A DNA stretch of 64,000 nt from Aeromicrobium yanjiei (GTDB taxonomy: Bacteria > Actinomycetota > Actinomycetes > Propionibacteriales > Nocardioidaceae): NCBI RefSeq assembly GCF_009649075.1, contig NZ_CP045737.1:434001-498000 (forward strand). The letters run 5' to 3'. Positions 16,954 through 25,846 of the stretch are shown in pieces (the first letter of the stretch is position 1; each line of letters starts with the position of its first letter). The notes beneath the pieces are model-generated. The model saw only the letters and a program-made list of their open reading frames with translations, had not been told where the DNA came from and searched no databases. The translations under genes and the position numbers were made by a program.

Positions 16954-17892
16954 CTACGCGGTGCGGCGGGCCGGCTTCGAGGCGTACATGTTCGCGTCGG
17001 CGAGGGCGAAGGCGTCCATGACCGTGACGAGGCCGGGGGTGGTGGACGCATGGCCGATCGAGGCGGCGATCCCGGCCTCGGCCAGGCACGACCGGAAGCG
17101 CTCGAAGTGGGCGTCCAGGTCGGCGACGGCGACGCTGTTGGAGAGCACGACGAACTCGTCGCCGCCGTAGCGGGCCAGCCGGTCGGCCTCACCCGCCGTG
17201 CGGGAGAGGGCTGCGGCGGCCGCGCAGATCAGCTCGTCGCCCGCGTCGTGGCCGGCCGAGTCGTTGACCGTCTTGAGCCCGTCGAGATCGATGACCGCGA
17301 CCGCCGCGAGGTCGCCGTAGGCGTCGATCCGCTGCTGGGCGTCCTGCACGAGCAGGTCCCACCCGCGGCGGTTCGTCAGTCCGGTCAGGGCGTCGGTGTG
17401 CGCGAGCGCCTCCGCGATCTCAGCGGCTCGCCGCTGCCGATCGAGGGTGCGGGCCATGGCCAGCTGCGACGAGAGCAGGTCGGCCATCAGCTCGATGAGC
17501 TCGACGTCGATCTCCGAGACGTCGGTCAGCGGATCGGGCCCCACGCCGCACAGGGTGCCGAAGGTCTGCCCGAGGTCGTCGGTCAGCGGCATCCCTGCGT
17601 ACGCGCGCACCTGCTGGGCGAGCGGGTGGTCCGCGTAGTCGGGGTTGACACTCGAGTCCGGCACGAACCGGGAGGCGCCGTCGAGCATGCGGACGCAGAA
17701 CGTCTCGGGCCACGGCTCGCGCTGGCCCACGCTGAGGAACGTCTCGGGGTGCACGTGGACGTGGACCTGCTCGCCACCCGCGACCCGTGACACCGACCAG
17801 TCGGGGATCGGCGTGTGCGCGTTGAGGTAGTCGACGATGCGTTGAGCTGACGCGCTGAACAGGAGGGCCCCGGTCGGGTCACGATCATCCAC
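16954..17892 (-). CDS. GAF-GGDEF diguanylate cyclase
   Basis: A 312-aa protein: an N-terminal GAF-like sensor domain (residues about 10-150) and a C-terminal GGDEF domain (about 165-310) with DALTGLTNRRG, an intact YGGDEF active site and the IGHAS segment. It should make c-di-GMP from two GTP. The position of the RxxD inhibitory site, just before the active site, reads GEAD, so the first Arg is missing and product inhibition is probably weak. No membrane helix is seen, so it is cytosolic. The GTG at 17892 is preferred over a much longer spurious upstream frame. Confidence 0.85.
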   Translation of the reverse strand: MDDRDPTGALLFSASAQRIVDYLNAHTPIPDWSVSRVAGGEQVHVHVHPETFLSVGQREPWPETFCVRMLDGASRFVPDSSVNPDYADHPLAQQVRAYAGMPLTDDLGQTFGTLCGVGPDPLTDVSEIDVELIELMADLLSSQLAMARTLDRQRRAAEIAEALAHTDALTGLTNRRGWDLLVQDAQQRIDAYGDLAAVAVIDLDGLKTVNDSAGHDAGDELICAAAAALSRTAGEADRLARYGGDEFVVLSNSVAVADLDAHFERFRSCLAEAGIAASIGHASTTPGLVTVMDAFALADANMYASKPARRTA

Positions 17893-17952
17893 GCCGCAAT
17901 TGTGCCGTTGCACCGTCGCCGCGCGCAGACGATTGTCTGGCACGTTGGTCAC

Positions 17953-19569
17953 ATGACGGCTGATCTCGTGCTCGCCAACGCCCATGTCCACGACGGCACG
18001 GGATGGTCGCGAGATGCCGACTCGATCGCCATCCGTGACGGCCGCATCGTGGCGATCGGATCGGAGCTCCCGGCCGGAGCCGAGGTCGTCGACCTGGACG
18101 GGGCCTGGGTGCTGCCCGGGTTCCACGACGCCCACGTGCACCCCGTGCAGGCGGGGCTGGAGATGAACGCGTGCGACCTGACCGGCGGCGGCGACGTCGA
18201 CGGCTATCTCGACCGCATCGCGGCGTACGCGGCGGCGCACCCGGACGCCGAGTGGGTGCTCGGCGGCGGCTGGTCGATGGACGCCTTCCCCGGCGGAGTG
18301 CCGACCGCCGAGGCGCTCGACCGGGTGCTGCCCGACCGCCCTGCGTTCCTGCCCAACAGGGACCACCACAGCGCCTGGGTCAACAGCGCGGCGCTGCGCC
18401 GCGCACGGATCGACCGGACGACGCCCGACCCGAGCGACGGCCGCATCGAGCGGGACGCGGACGGCGAGCCGACCGGGGCGCTGCACGAGGGCGCCATGGA
18501 GCTCGTCCGGGCCCTGGTCCCGCCGGCGACGCCGGGCGAGCAGACCCGGGCGCTGCTGACCGCGCAGGCGTACCTGCACTCGCTGGGCATCGTGGGGTGG
18601 CAGGACGCCCTGGTGGGGGAAGGCCTCGGCATGGCCGACTCGCTCGAGACCTATCTCGCTGCGGCCCGCGACGGCCTGCTGACCGCCAAGGTCGTCGCGG
18701 CACTGTGGTGGGACCGTGGGCGGGGGGCGGACCAGATCCCCGGGCTGATCGAACGACGGGCCCGGGCCGCTGCGGCCGGCATCGACGCCGGCAGCGTCAA
18801 GATCATGCAGGACGGGGTGTGCGAGACGTTCACCGCGGCGGTGATCGATCCCTATCTCGACGGGCACGGCCGACCGACCGACAACTGCGGCCTGTCCTTC
18901 ATCGAGCCCGCCGACCTCGCGGCGTACGTCCAGCAGCTCGACGCCGCCGACTTCCAGGTCCACGTGCACGCGCTGGGGGACCGGGCCGTGCGCGACAGCC
19001 TGGACGCGATCGAGCACGCCATCGCGGTCAACGGGCGGCGGGGGAACCGGCACCACCTGGCGCACGTGCAGATCGTCCACCCGGACGACGTGCCGCGATT
19101 CGCGGCGCTCGACGTCACGGCGAATGCGCAGCCGTTGTGGGCCTGCCTGGACGATCAGATGGTCGACCTGACGCTGCCGTTCCTCACCGCGTCCGCCCGG
19201 GAGCAGCAGTACGTCTTCCGGTCGCTGCTCACCTCCGGAGCGCGCCTCGCGTTCGGCAGCGACTGGCCCGTGTCGTCGCCGGACCCGTTCGGCGCGATGC
19301 ACGTCGCGGTCAACCGGACGGCACCGACCAGTCGGCTCGGCCCGTTGCTCGCGCACGAGGGCCTGACCGTCGCGGAGGCGCTCGACGCCTACACGAGCGG
19401 CAGCGCCTGGGTGAGTCGGCTCGAGCGCACATCAGGACGTCTCGCGGTGGGCGCGGCCGCAGACCTCGCGGTCGTGGACCGCGACGTCTTGGGGGTGCCG
19501 CCGGACCGGATCGCCGACGTGCGCGTGCTGCGGACGTACGTGGACGGCCGCCTCGTGCACGGGGGTTGA
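17953..19569 (+). CDS. Amidohydrolase (YtcJ-like, metal-dependent)
   Basis: A 538-aa TIM-barrel amidohydrolase with the composite N- and C-terminal beta-sandwich. The metal-binding HDAHVHP is at about residue 66, VHVHALGDRAV in the barrel, and FGSDWPVSSPDPF near residue 435 carries the conserved Asp. The C-terminal GAAADLAVVDRD returns to the sandwich. YtcJ-like members include predicted amidohydrolases of unknown substrate. It is divergent from the GGDEF gene and convergent with the VOC gene, separated by 1 nt. Confidence 0.87.
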   Translation: MTADLVLANAHVHDGTGWSRDADSIAIRDGRIVAIGSELPAGAEVVDLDGAWVLPGFHDAHVHPVQAGLEMNACDLTGGGDVDGYLDRIAAYAAAHPDAEWVLGGGWSMDAFPGGVPTAEALDRVLPDRPAFLPNRDHHSAWVNSAALRRARIDRTTPDPSDGRIERDADGEPTGALHEGAMELVRALVPPATPGEQTRALLTAQAYLHSLGIVGWQDALVGEGLGMADSLETYLAAARDGLLTAKVVAALWWDRGRGADQIPGLIERRARAAAAGIDAGSVKIMQDGVCETFTAAVIDPYLDGHGRPTDNCGLSFIEPADLAAYVQQLDAADFQVHVHALGDRAVRDSLDAIEHAIAVNGRRGNRHHLAHVQIVHPDDVPRFAALDVTANAQPLWACLDDQMVDLTLPFLTASAREQQYVFRSLLTSGARLAFGSDWPVSSPDPFGAMHVAVNRTAPTSRLGPLLAHEGLTVAEALDAYTSGSAWVSRLERTSGRLAVGAAADLAVVDRDVLGVPPDRIADVRVLRTYVDGRLVHGG

Positions 19570-19570
19570 G

Positions 19571-19948
19571 TCAGCCGAACGAGACGAGGCAGAACGGATG
19601 GCCGGCCGGATCGGCGAACACCCGCCACGGGTCCTGGTCGGGGTCGACGACCTCGGACAGGATGCGCGCACCCAGCCGCACGACGTCGTCAGTCCCGGCA
19701 GTCAGGTCGTCGACCTCGATGTCGAGATGGACCTGTTGCTCCCCGGTGCGGCCCGGCCACGGCGGGGGCTCGAACGCCTCCACGACCTGGAAGGCCAGGC
19801 GGGGGCCGCCGGCCTGACGCTCGAGGGACCACCAGTCGTCCTCGCGCTGGTCGATCTCCTGGCCCAGGACCTGCGACCAGAACTCCGCGAGGGGCTCCGG
19901 GTCCCGGCACTCCAGCACGATCGAGCGCACGGCTCCGACGCGGGTCAT
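19571..19948 (-). CDS. VOC-superfamily (glyoxalase-like) protein
   Basis: A 125-aa single-domain protein with the paired beta-alpha-beta-beta-beta modules of the vicinal-oxygen-chelate fold: IVLECRDPEPLAEFW at the start, VHLDIEVDDL in the middle and VFADPAGHPFCLV at the end. Members include glyoxalases and antibiotic-binding proteins; no specific activity can be assigned. Its ATG overlaps the TGA of the 43-aa gene upstream (ATGA). Confidence 0.85.
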   Translation of the reverse strand: MTRVGAVRSIVLECRDPEPLAEFWSQVLGQEIDQREDDWWSLERQAGGPRLAFQVVEAFEPPPWPGRTGEQQVHLDIEVDDLTAGTDDVVRLGARILSEVVDPDQDPWRVFADPAGHPFCLVSFG

Positions 19949-20076
19949 GACACCGAGTCGTCAAGCCCGTCGGCGTCCGGGTTGCTGACGCTGGGCTCGA
20001 AGGGTCGGGGTGCGTCGACCTCCGGGTTGTCGGCGGTCTCGTCGGGGTCCAGGGGCTCGTTCGGTGATTGGCTCAT
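19945..20076 (-). CDS. 43-residue acidic small protein
   Basis: An open frame MSQSPNEPLDPDE...DDSVS of 43 residues, rich in Asp, Glu and Pro and lacking hydrophobic segments. It ends in a 4-nt ATGA overlap with the VOC gene, and codon third positions are GC-rich. The overlap suggests that translation of the VOC gene is coupled to it. It could instead be a leader that is translated but has no protein function. The composition suggests an intrinsically disordered peptide. Confidence 0.5.
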   Translation of the reverse strand: MSQSPNEPLDPDETADNPEVDAPRPFEPSVSNPDADGLDDSVS

Positions 20077-20115
20077 GCGCCGGTCGTACCCCGCCGGGCC
20101 GGGGTCAAGCAGGGC

Positions 20116-21537
20116 TCAGGCGCAGAGGGAGTCGCTGGCCGTGCGGGTCGTGGCCTTGACGGCCTTGGGAGCCTTCGGCTGGACCCCGCCCTCGATGCGG
20201 TCCGCGCCCAGGATGAGCCAGACGCCGGTCATGCCCGAGGAGTGCACGACGACGTCGGCCATGAAGCCGAAGTCGCGGTTGATCGCGTCGGCGGTGGCCA
20301 TCGCCTCGGGTGTTCCGTCCACGAAGATGCGGGTGGTCTTGGCAGGCTTCTGGGCGTTCTCGATGCCGCTGATCGTGTAGCCGAGGGTCGACATCGAGGC
20401 CTGCGCCGCCGTCGCGAGACCGTTGGTCTGCGCAGCGTTCAGGAGCTTGACCGGGGTCTCCCGGCTGGCCTTCTTCTCGTCCTCGGAGCCCTCGACCGGC
20501 ACCTTCTTGTCCTTCGCGATCGCAGCGAAGATCGTGTCGGCGTCCGCCGTCTTCACGACGCGGTTGGGATCGGTCGGTGCGGTGCCGTTGGGCATCGTGA
20601 TGAACCGGATGTCCGAGTCGTCGACCGACCTGGCGCGCTGGGCCAGCGACGTGAGCTTGGGGATCGAGGAGATGCCGTCGTCGACCGTGATCGAGGACGT
20701 CAGGGCGTTGATGAACTTGAACAGGCGGTCCGGACGGGTGAGGGTGCCGGCGCTGCGGGCCTGGCTGATGATCGAGGACATCACGACCTGCTGGTGACCG
20801 AGGCGACCGATGTCGCTGCCGTCGCCCACCGCATGGCGGGTGCGGGCCAGCGCGAGGGCGTCCTTGCCCTTGAGCTTCTGCTTGCCGGCGGGGAGGTTGA
20901 GCTTGGCGTCGGGATCGACCATCGCCTGGTTGAGGCACACCTTGACGCCACCGAGGGCGTTGACCATCGAGGCGAAGCCGTCGAAGTCGAGCTGGACGAA
21001 GTGGTTGATGTGCACGCCGCTCAGCTGCTCGACCGCCCGCACCGAGCAGGCCGGGCCGCCGGCGAGCGCCGAGTTGATCATCTGCTGCGGACCGCCGGCG
21101 AACGCGCCGCTGCCGGTGTCGTCGCACGCGGGCAGGTCGGTGAGGGTGTCGCGGGGGATCTGGACCGCGTCGATGCGGGTGTTGTTCTTGGAGAAGTGCA
21201 CCAGCATGAGGGCGTCGCTGCGCTGGCCCTCCTCCTTGCCGTAGCCCTTGGTCTTGAGCTTGCGCGAGTCCGAGCCGATGAACAGGACGTTGAGCGCGCC
21301 CTTCGGGGTGTCGTCCTTGACCACGTGGTCGGCCTCGTCGAGGGCCTTGGACTCGATGTTGTGGTTGAACTTCCAGTACGCCGCCGCGCCCCCGATGCCG
21401 ACGATCAGGGCCAGGACGAGCGCGCCGAAGCCGAGACCCCGCACGATGCGCCTGCCACGGGAACGCTCCCGCTTGCGAGAGGTCGGCGGCGACGCGGGCG
21501 CGGGCTCGGGGGCCGGCGCGTCGGGGCTGCTCACCAT
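20116..21537 (-). CDS. LytR-CpsA-Psr (LCP) family protein
   Basis: A 473-aa protein with a cytosolic basic N-terminus, one TM helix (about residues 33-55), the LCP catalytic domain (about 80-300; NVLFIGSDSR, RSDALMLVHF, IPRDT, RTRHAVGDGSDIGRLGHQQ seen as GDGSDIGRLGHQQ) and a C-terminal LytR_C-like domain (about 385-455). These enzymes transfer polyprenyl-linked glycopolymers to peptidoglycan or related acceptors. ATG at 21537 follows GGAGAAG closely, and the adjacent GTG is an alternative. The leader contains a 7-bp hairpin. Confidence 0.88.
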   Translation of the reverse strand: MVSSPDAPAPEPAPASPPTSRKRERSRGRRIVRGLGFGALVLALIVGIGGAAAYWKFNHNIESKALDEADHVVKDDTPKGALNVLFIGSDSRKLKTKGYGKEEGQRSDALMLVHFSKNNTRIDAVQIPRDTLTDLPACDDTGSGAFAGGPQQMINSALAGGPACSVRAVEQLSGVHINHFVQLDFDGFASMVNALGGVKVCLNQAMVDPDAKLNLPAGKQKLKGKDALALARTRHAVGDGSDIGRLGHQQVVMSSIISQARSAGTLTRPDRLFKFINALTSSITVDDGISSIPKLTSLAQRARSVDDSDIRFITMPNGTAPTDPNRVVKTADADTIFAAIAKDKKVPVEGSEDEKKASRETPVKLLNAAQTNGLATAAQASMSTLGYTISGIENAQKPAKTTRIFVDGTPEAMATADAINRDFGFMADVVVHSSGMTGVWLILGADRIEGGVQPKAPKAVKATTRTASDSLCA

Positions 21538-21568
21538 CTTCTCCTGCGGGTTCGGGGCGTTCGAAAGG

Positions 21569-21587
21569 CTGCCGGCCAAACCGGCAG
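21569..21587 (-). promoter_or_regulatory. Leader hairpin before the LCP gene
   Basis: A perfect 7-bp stem CTGCCGG / CCGGCAG with a 5-nt loop lies about 30 nt upstream of the LCP start. Role unknown. Confidence 0.3.
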
Positions 21588-21735
21588 ACGTCCTACGATA
21601 CGAGGCGTACCTGAGAACAGGATAGGAAGCGCGGGTGACGTTGAGCGCATTCCACCGGTATGACCATGACTGTGTCGGGGGCGAGCCCCCGGGGGCTTCC
21701 GTCCCGAGACAGCGCTGGAGATCGAGCGGGTCGGG

Positions 21736-21808
21736 TGGGCCCCGTGGGACTCGAACCCACAACCCGCGGATTAAAAGTCCGCTGCTCTGCCAATTGAGCT
21801 AGAGGCCC
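21736..21808 (-). tRNA. tRNA-Lys (anticodon TTT)
   Basis: A 73-nt cloverleaf: acceptor 5' GGGCCTC pairs with GGGGCCC (one G-T), the D arm starts GCTCAATTGGCAGAGC, the anticodon loop is CTTTTAA, and the T arm is GTGGG-TTCGAGT-CCCAC with discriminator A. CCA is not encoded. The tRNA 5' end coincides with the edge of the left direct repeat that borders the catabolic island. Confidence 0.95.
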
Positions 21809-21881
21809 GGGACATGGGGACAAAGGTCCGGAGAACCCTCCGGAGAATGCCGCTACGCCCAAGAGCGAGTATCGCAGAGGT
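21802..21881 (+). repeat. Left direct repeat of the catabolic island
   Basis: Positions 21847-21881 match 41549-41583 over 35 bp with one mismatch, including a 25-bp perfect core (21857-21881). Weaker similarity extends left to the first bases of the tRNA, with shared GGGGACAA and TCCGGAGAA blocks. The repeat is in the same orientation as the right copy. Confidence 0.8.
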
Positions 21882-22378
21882 AGTGCGCGTGTGCGCGTGC
21901 CGGCTATCGAGAACCCTCGGGACAACTCCTTTGTGGTTCGGACGGCCTGAAAGCAGTGTCCTGACCGACCGATCATTACCCGACGGCAACGAGCCCAGCG
22001 GCTTCGGCACCAGACTGGGCCCCTCTGAGGGCGGCGGTCCCGCAGTGGATGGGAGTCGCTCTCGTTGCGCTCGTGCGGCTCGTCGGACCGAGCCTACGGA
22101 GGGGACGTGGCCTTCGGGGCCAAGCCGAGAATGCGCATACCGACTGGCCTTGGACTCGCGGCGGCTACTCGGTACTGCCAGGGGGGTCGTCGACGTCCAA
22201 TTCGAGTCCTCCCATGAGGACCTTCGGGCCAGGGGGCGTGGGCGCGGACCACCGCGAAATATTGGAGTTGAAGGACCAGCCGCCGGTCGCCTCCCTGGAC
22301 GGAAATGAACCGCGCTCTAGCTGCTCGGGTGCCCAGAGGTCGACACGAAATATGCCGATGCGCGGTGGGGGGGGGGCA
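21882..22378. other. About 500 bp without a recognisable gene (island left margin)
   Basis: Only short frames without recognisable domains are seen on either strand. A G10 homopolymer lies at 22367-22376, next to the end of the GMC gene remnant. The stretch looks like decayed or rearranged DNA between the tRNA-side repeat and the first functional island gene. Confidence 0.5.
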
Positions 22379-22633
22379 TCAGTTGCGGGAGTTGTCTACG
22401 TCGCTGTCTTGGGCCAGCTCGCTCGATAACGAGCGGTAGCCCCAGTCGTGGCCCTCCAGAGACGGTCCCTCAGATCCCGAAGCGACTCGGGTAGTTGATC
22501 GGGTCAATACGTACCCGGGGCCGGCCTCGATAAGGACGAGGCGCTCGGATGGGTTCTTCGGCAGACCTGCCGCCGGGACGGCGCCAGAGCTGCCCGCACC
22601 GTCGTTGATGTTGCTACGGGTAGCAGCGCTCAC
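22379..22633 (-). pseudogene. Truncated GMC oxidoreductase (N-terminal remnant)
   Basis: The 84-residue frame reads like the first 80 residues of a GMC flavoprotein: GAGSSGAV (FAD-binding glycine motif), then NPSERLVLIEAGPGY and EGPSLEGHDWGYRS. These align with GAGSTGAV, EHVVLIEAGPKY and EGPALEGSPDWGYK of the intact GMC protein at 32371-33930. It then stops, just before the conserved PRG-x-VLGG segment and next to the G10 run. The rest of the roughly 520-aa protein is absent. It lies 22 nt downstream of the ABC ATPase gene on the same strand, so it probably once belonged to that operon. Confidence 0.75.
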
Positions 22634-22655
22634 GTGATCGCCCCGGTCCCGGCGA

Positions 22656-24239
22656 TCAGCGTCCGGACGCGACGGCGACGTCGGTCGCGTATAGCCGCTC
22701 GCTGAGCGAGTGAGCGGAGAGGTCGTCGCCGGTCACTTCAGCCACGATGACACCGTGCTGGATGACGACGGCCCGGTCGACGACCTGAGCGAGCTCCTCG
22801 AGGTCGGACGCGACGACGATCGCTGCGCTGCCGGCGTCAGTCAGCCGGCGAACGTTGGCGTAGATGTCGGCGCGAGCCCCGACGTCGACCCCTTGCGTCG
22901 GCTCATCGAGCAGCAGGACGACAGGGTCCAGCCGCAACCACCGGGCGAGAACTGCCTTCTGCTGGTTACCGCCTGACAGGGTGCTGATGGCCACCGACCC
23001 CGACGATGCCTTGACCTTGAATGCGTCGCGAAGTTGGTCGACGTCGCGTGTCATGGCCCGTTGCTTGAAGAGCCCACGCCAGTAGCGGCGCAGGACGCTC
23101 ACGTTCATGTTCTCGTCGACCGTCAGGGTCGGGAAGATCCCCCCGGTTGCTCTTTCCTCGGGGATCATCACGACCCCGTGCGCGATGGCTTGGTCCTTGC
23201 GGGTGAAGTTCACTGCCTCGCCGTTGATCCGAACGGTGCCAGTGTCGATGGACAGGTCACCGTAGAGTGCGCGGAGAAGCTCGGTGCGCCCGGACCCGAG
23301 GAGACCGGCTACGCCGAGGATCTCACCGGCGCGCACCGAGATGTTGATGCCCTGCAACGGGCCAGCGGAGAGGTCGTCGACCTGGAGCACGGTGGGGGAG
23401 TCCGGACGAACCTTGATCCGCGCTTGAGCCATCTCCGTGCGGCCGCCGAGGATCGCGTGGACCAGTTCACGTTCGGTGAGCTTGTCGCCCGCGAGGTTCG
23501 CCGCGACACGGCCGTCGCGCAGGACGGTCGCGTGATCAGCCAGGGCGACTACCTCGTCGAGCCGGTGGCTGACCAGGACAACTGCGTGGCCTTCGGCGGC
23601 CAGCCGCCGGATCGCGGCGTGGAGGATGCGCGCCTCGTGTACGGGCAGGGATGCGGTCGGCTCGTCGAGAATGATCAGTCCGCCGCCCTCGTCGACGTCC
23701 TGGAGAGCCCGTGCGATCGCGATCTGGGCGCGGGTAGCGATGGGGAGGTCACGCAGAAGTGTCCGAGGGGTCGCCTCGATCTCGAACCGATCGATGAGCG
23801 CTCTCGCCCGGTCGGACACCGAACGCCAGTCGACCGAAGGGCCGATGCGGGTCGGGTAGCCGGCGCCCAGCATGAGGTTCTCTCCGACGTTGAGGTCCAG
23901 GAACACGGCCAGGTCCTGGTGGACGACTCGCAGCCCCAGTTCGTGCATGGCCTGCGACTTGATCTCGTCGGCTGCGATGACGGCGTCGCCTAGTTGTACC
24001 TCGCCGGCATCGGCCGACTCGACGCCGCAGAGGATCTTGATCAGCGTCGACTTGCCGCTGCCGTTGCCTCCGCAGAGCCCAAGTACTTCACCGCCTCGAA
24101 CGTCGAGGTCGACCCTGTCGAGTGCGCGTGTGCCCGGATAGACCTTGCTGAGGCCGCGGATCGAAAGGGCGTTGCGGCCCTTCGTAACCGAGGCGCCAGC
24201 CGTCTGTGAACCGTTGCTCTCCACCTGGGGACCTCTCAT
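22656..24239 (-). CDS. Sugar-type ABC transporter ATPase (RbsA/MglA-like, two ABC domains)
   Basis: About 527 aa with two tandem nucleotide-binding domains. Domain 1 has Walker A GGNGSGKST, Walker B LIILDEPTASL and a degenerate signature. Domain 2 has the degenerate GLLGSGRTELL in place of Walker A, a full LSGGNQQKAVLARWL signature and VLLLDEPTQGVDVGA. This asymmetry is normal for the CUT2 (RbsA/MglA) family. ATG at 24239 is taken; GTG at 24224, with GAGAGG upstream, is an alternative. Its likely partners are the binding protein at 25847 and the permease at 27513, with an MFS gene between. Divergent from the MFS gene. Confidence 0.85.
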   Translation of the reverse strand: MRGPQVESNGSQTAGASVTKGRNALSIRGLSKVYPGTRALDRVDLDVRGGEVLGLCGGNGSGKSTLIKILCGVESADAGEVQLGDAVIAADEIKSQAMHELGLRVVHQDLAVFLDLNVGENLMLGAGYPTRIGPSVDWRSVSDRARALIDRFEIEATPRTLLRDLPIATRAQIAIARALQDVDEGGGLIILDEPTASLPVHEARILHAAIRRLAAEGHAVVLVSHRLDEVVALADHATVLRDGRVAANLAGDKLTERELVHAILGGRTEMAQARIKVRPDSPTVLQVDDLSAGPLQGINISVRAGEILGVAGLLGSGRTELLRALYGDLSIDTGTVRINGEAVNFTRKDQAIAHGVVMIPEERATGGIFPTLTVDENMNVSVLRRYWRGLFKQRAMTRDVDQLRDAFKVKASSGSVAISTLSGGNQQKAVLARWLRLDPVVLLLDEPTQGVDVGARADIYANVRRLTDAGSAAIVVASDLEELAQVVDRAVVIQHGVIVAEVTGDDLSAHSLSERLYATDVAVASGR

Positions 24240-24396
24240 TGATAGGGGCGCGAGGGGCCTGCCGGAACGGTCTGCCGCCTGAGCGATGCGGGACCGTACC
24301 ACAACGTAATTGCTACGACGAGGGGTCTGAGGTGTCGAAGTTCTCTAGCAGCGCAGAACCTCCAGCGCATGCGTAAGGTCATCGCCCGGAGGATCA

Positions 24397-25632
24397 ATGA
24401 CACCTTGGTTGCGAGGGGCGCTGAAGGGCCGGATGCCCGACTCGGCCGCGTTCTGGCTGCTGTTTTCGATCGTGGCGTCGGTCTGCGCCCTGTCGGGCGC
24501 ACCCACGCCGCTATACCGCGTCTACCAGCAGAACTGGGGCTTTTCGGAGATCACCACGACCGTCGTGTTCGCCGCCTACGCCCTTGGCATCCTCTTGGCA
24601 CTCATCACGGTGGGGTCGCTCTCGGACCACCTCGGTCGCAAGCCCGTGGTGCTGGTCTGCGTGTTGCTGCAGATCGGCGTCGAGTCGCTCTTCGTCTTCG
24701 CGGACGGAGTGCCGATGCTGTTGAGCGCACGCCTCCTGCAGGGCCTGGTGACTGGCGCCGTTTTCGGCGCGCTCGGTGCCGCGATGATCGACCTCGACAG
24801 AGTCAGAGGCGTAACGGCGAACGCCGCGGCCGCCCCGCTTGGCGGAGCGTCCGGCGCGATGGCCGCGGGGGTGTTCGTGCAGTACCTGCCCGACCCGACG
24901 CGCCTGATCTACATTGCGCTGGCCGTGACGTTGTCGGTCCAGGCCGTGCTTGTCCCGTTCATGCGTGAGACCTGTGCACGCAGGCCCGGGTCGCTGCGGT
25001 CGCTACGGCCCCAATTCGGTCTGCCGCGGTCCGTGAGGCGCCGGTTCCTCGTGTCCGCGCCGGTGCTGGTGGCCTCGTGGTCGCTGTTCGGACTTTACGG
25101 CGCCTTGGGCCCCACCATCGTCCGCGAGCTGAACGGCCAGACGTCGCCCGTGCTGGGAGGCTTGACCATCGTCGCCATCTCCGGCATCGGGGCGCTGACA
25201 GTGCTCACGCTGGCTAGCAGGGTTTCGCCCCGCGTCTTGATGCTGTTTGCGACGACGGCCCTGATCGTGGGGATGGCCGGGACTCTGGTCGCCATGCAAG
25301 AACGATCGCTACCCGGATTCTTCGCGGCGAGCTTCGTGGCAGGAAGCGGGTTCGGAGCCGGCTACCAGGCCGGCACCCGCAGCGTGATGCCGCTGGTGTC
25401 GACCCACGAACGCGCTGGCGTCCTGTCGATCATCTTGGTGCTCTGCTACGCCTCGATGGGTGTGCCGACCGTCGTGGCCGGGTTCCTCATCGCCCACGCG
25501 GTCCCGGTGCTCGACACCGCGAGCGGGTACGCGGTCTTCCTCATCGTGCTCGCCTCCGCGGCCCTGCTGGGGGCGATTCGACCGACAGCCGCGGCAGTCG
25601 ACGACAGCCTCGATGTCGATCGTTCCGCGTAG
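24397..25632 (+). CDS. MFS transporter
   Basis: A 411-aa, twelve-helix major facilitator. Motif A reads GSLSDHLGRKPVV in the loop after TM2, and FMRETC marks the central loop. The ATG at 24397 has CGGAGG 7 nt upstream. It lies between the pieces of the ABC importer, and may export an intermediate or import a related substrate. It is divergent from the ABC ATPase gene with a 157-nt gap. The substrate cannot be told from sequence. Confidence 0.85.
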   Translation: MTPWLRGALKGRMPDSAAFWLLFSIVASVCALSGAPTPLYRVYQQNWGFSEITTTVVFAAYALGILLALITVGSLSDHLGRKPVVLVCVLLQIGVESLFVFADGVPMLLSARLLQGLVTGAVFGALGAAMIDLDRVRGVTANAAAAPLGGASGAMAAGVFVQYLPDPTRLIYIALAVTLSVQAVLVPFMRETCARRPGSLRSLRPQFGLPRSVRRRFLVSAPVLVASWSLFGLYGALGPTIVRELNGQTSPVLGGLTIVAISGIGALTVLTLASRVSPRVLMLFATTALIVGMAGTLVAMQERSLPGFFAASFVAGSGFGAGYQAGTRSVMPLVSTHERAGVLSIILVLCYASMGVPTVVAGFLIAHAVPVLDTASGYAVFLIVLASAALLGAIRPTAAAVDDSLDVDRSA

Positions 25633-25702
25633 CGCCGGCCCGCCTAGCGGACAACGTCGACACTCCAGTGCTTGCAATGGCAGCACTTTCACGCCCTAGA
25701 AG

Positions 25703-25711
25703 TGGATCCAA
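25703..25711 (+). promoter_or_regulatory. TGGATCCA palindrome upstream of the binding-protein gene
   Basis: TGGATCCAA, a perfect 8-bp palindrome plus one base, is followed by CAATTTATCC. The same TGGATCCAA occurs at 40461-40469, read on the minus strand, upstream of the acyl-CoA synthetase gene. FCD-type GntR proteins often bind such sites, and one is encoded at 40655. Confidence 0.5.
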
Positions 25712-25846
25712 CAATTTATCCGCATGTGATGTCCAACACAATAACGAAGTGGTAAGGTCCGGGCGGTTTCGTGCCCGGGGGCATGGGGCCAGCGTCCACC
25801 GAACCCAGCCGGGAAGGTGTGACGTCCCCGCGTCCAAAGGAGAGAC

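Noticed and set aside
22367-22376. G10 homopolymer
   Set aside because: Alone it is weak evidence for phase variation. The adjacent GMC frame is already truncated, and no continuation was found in the other frames.
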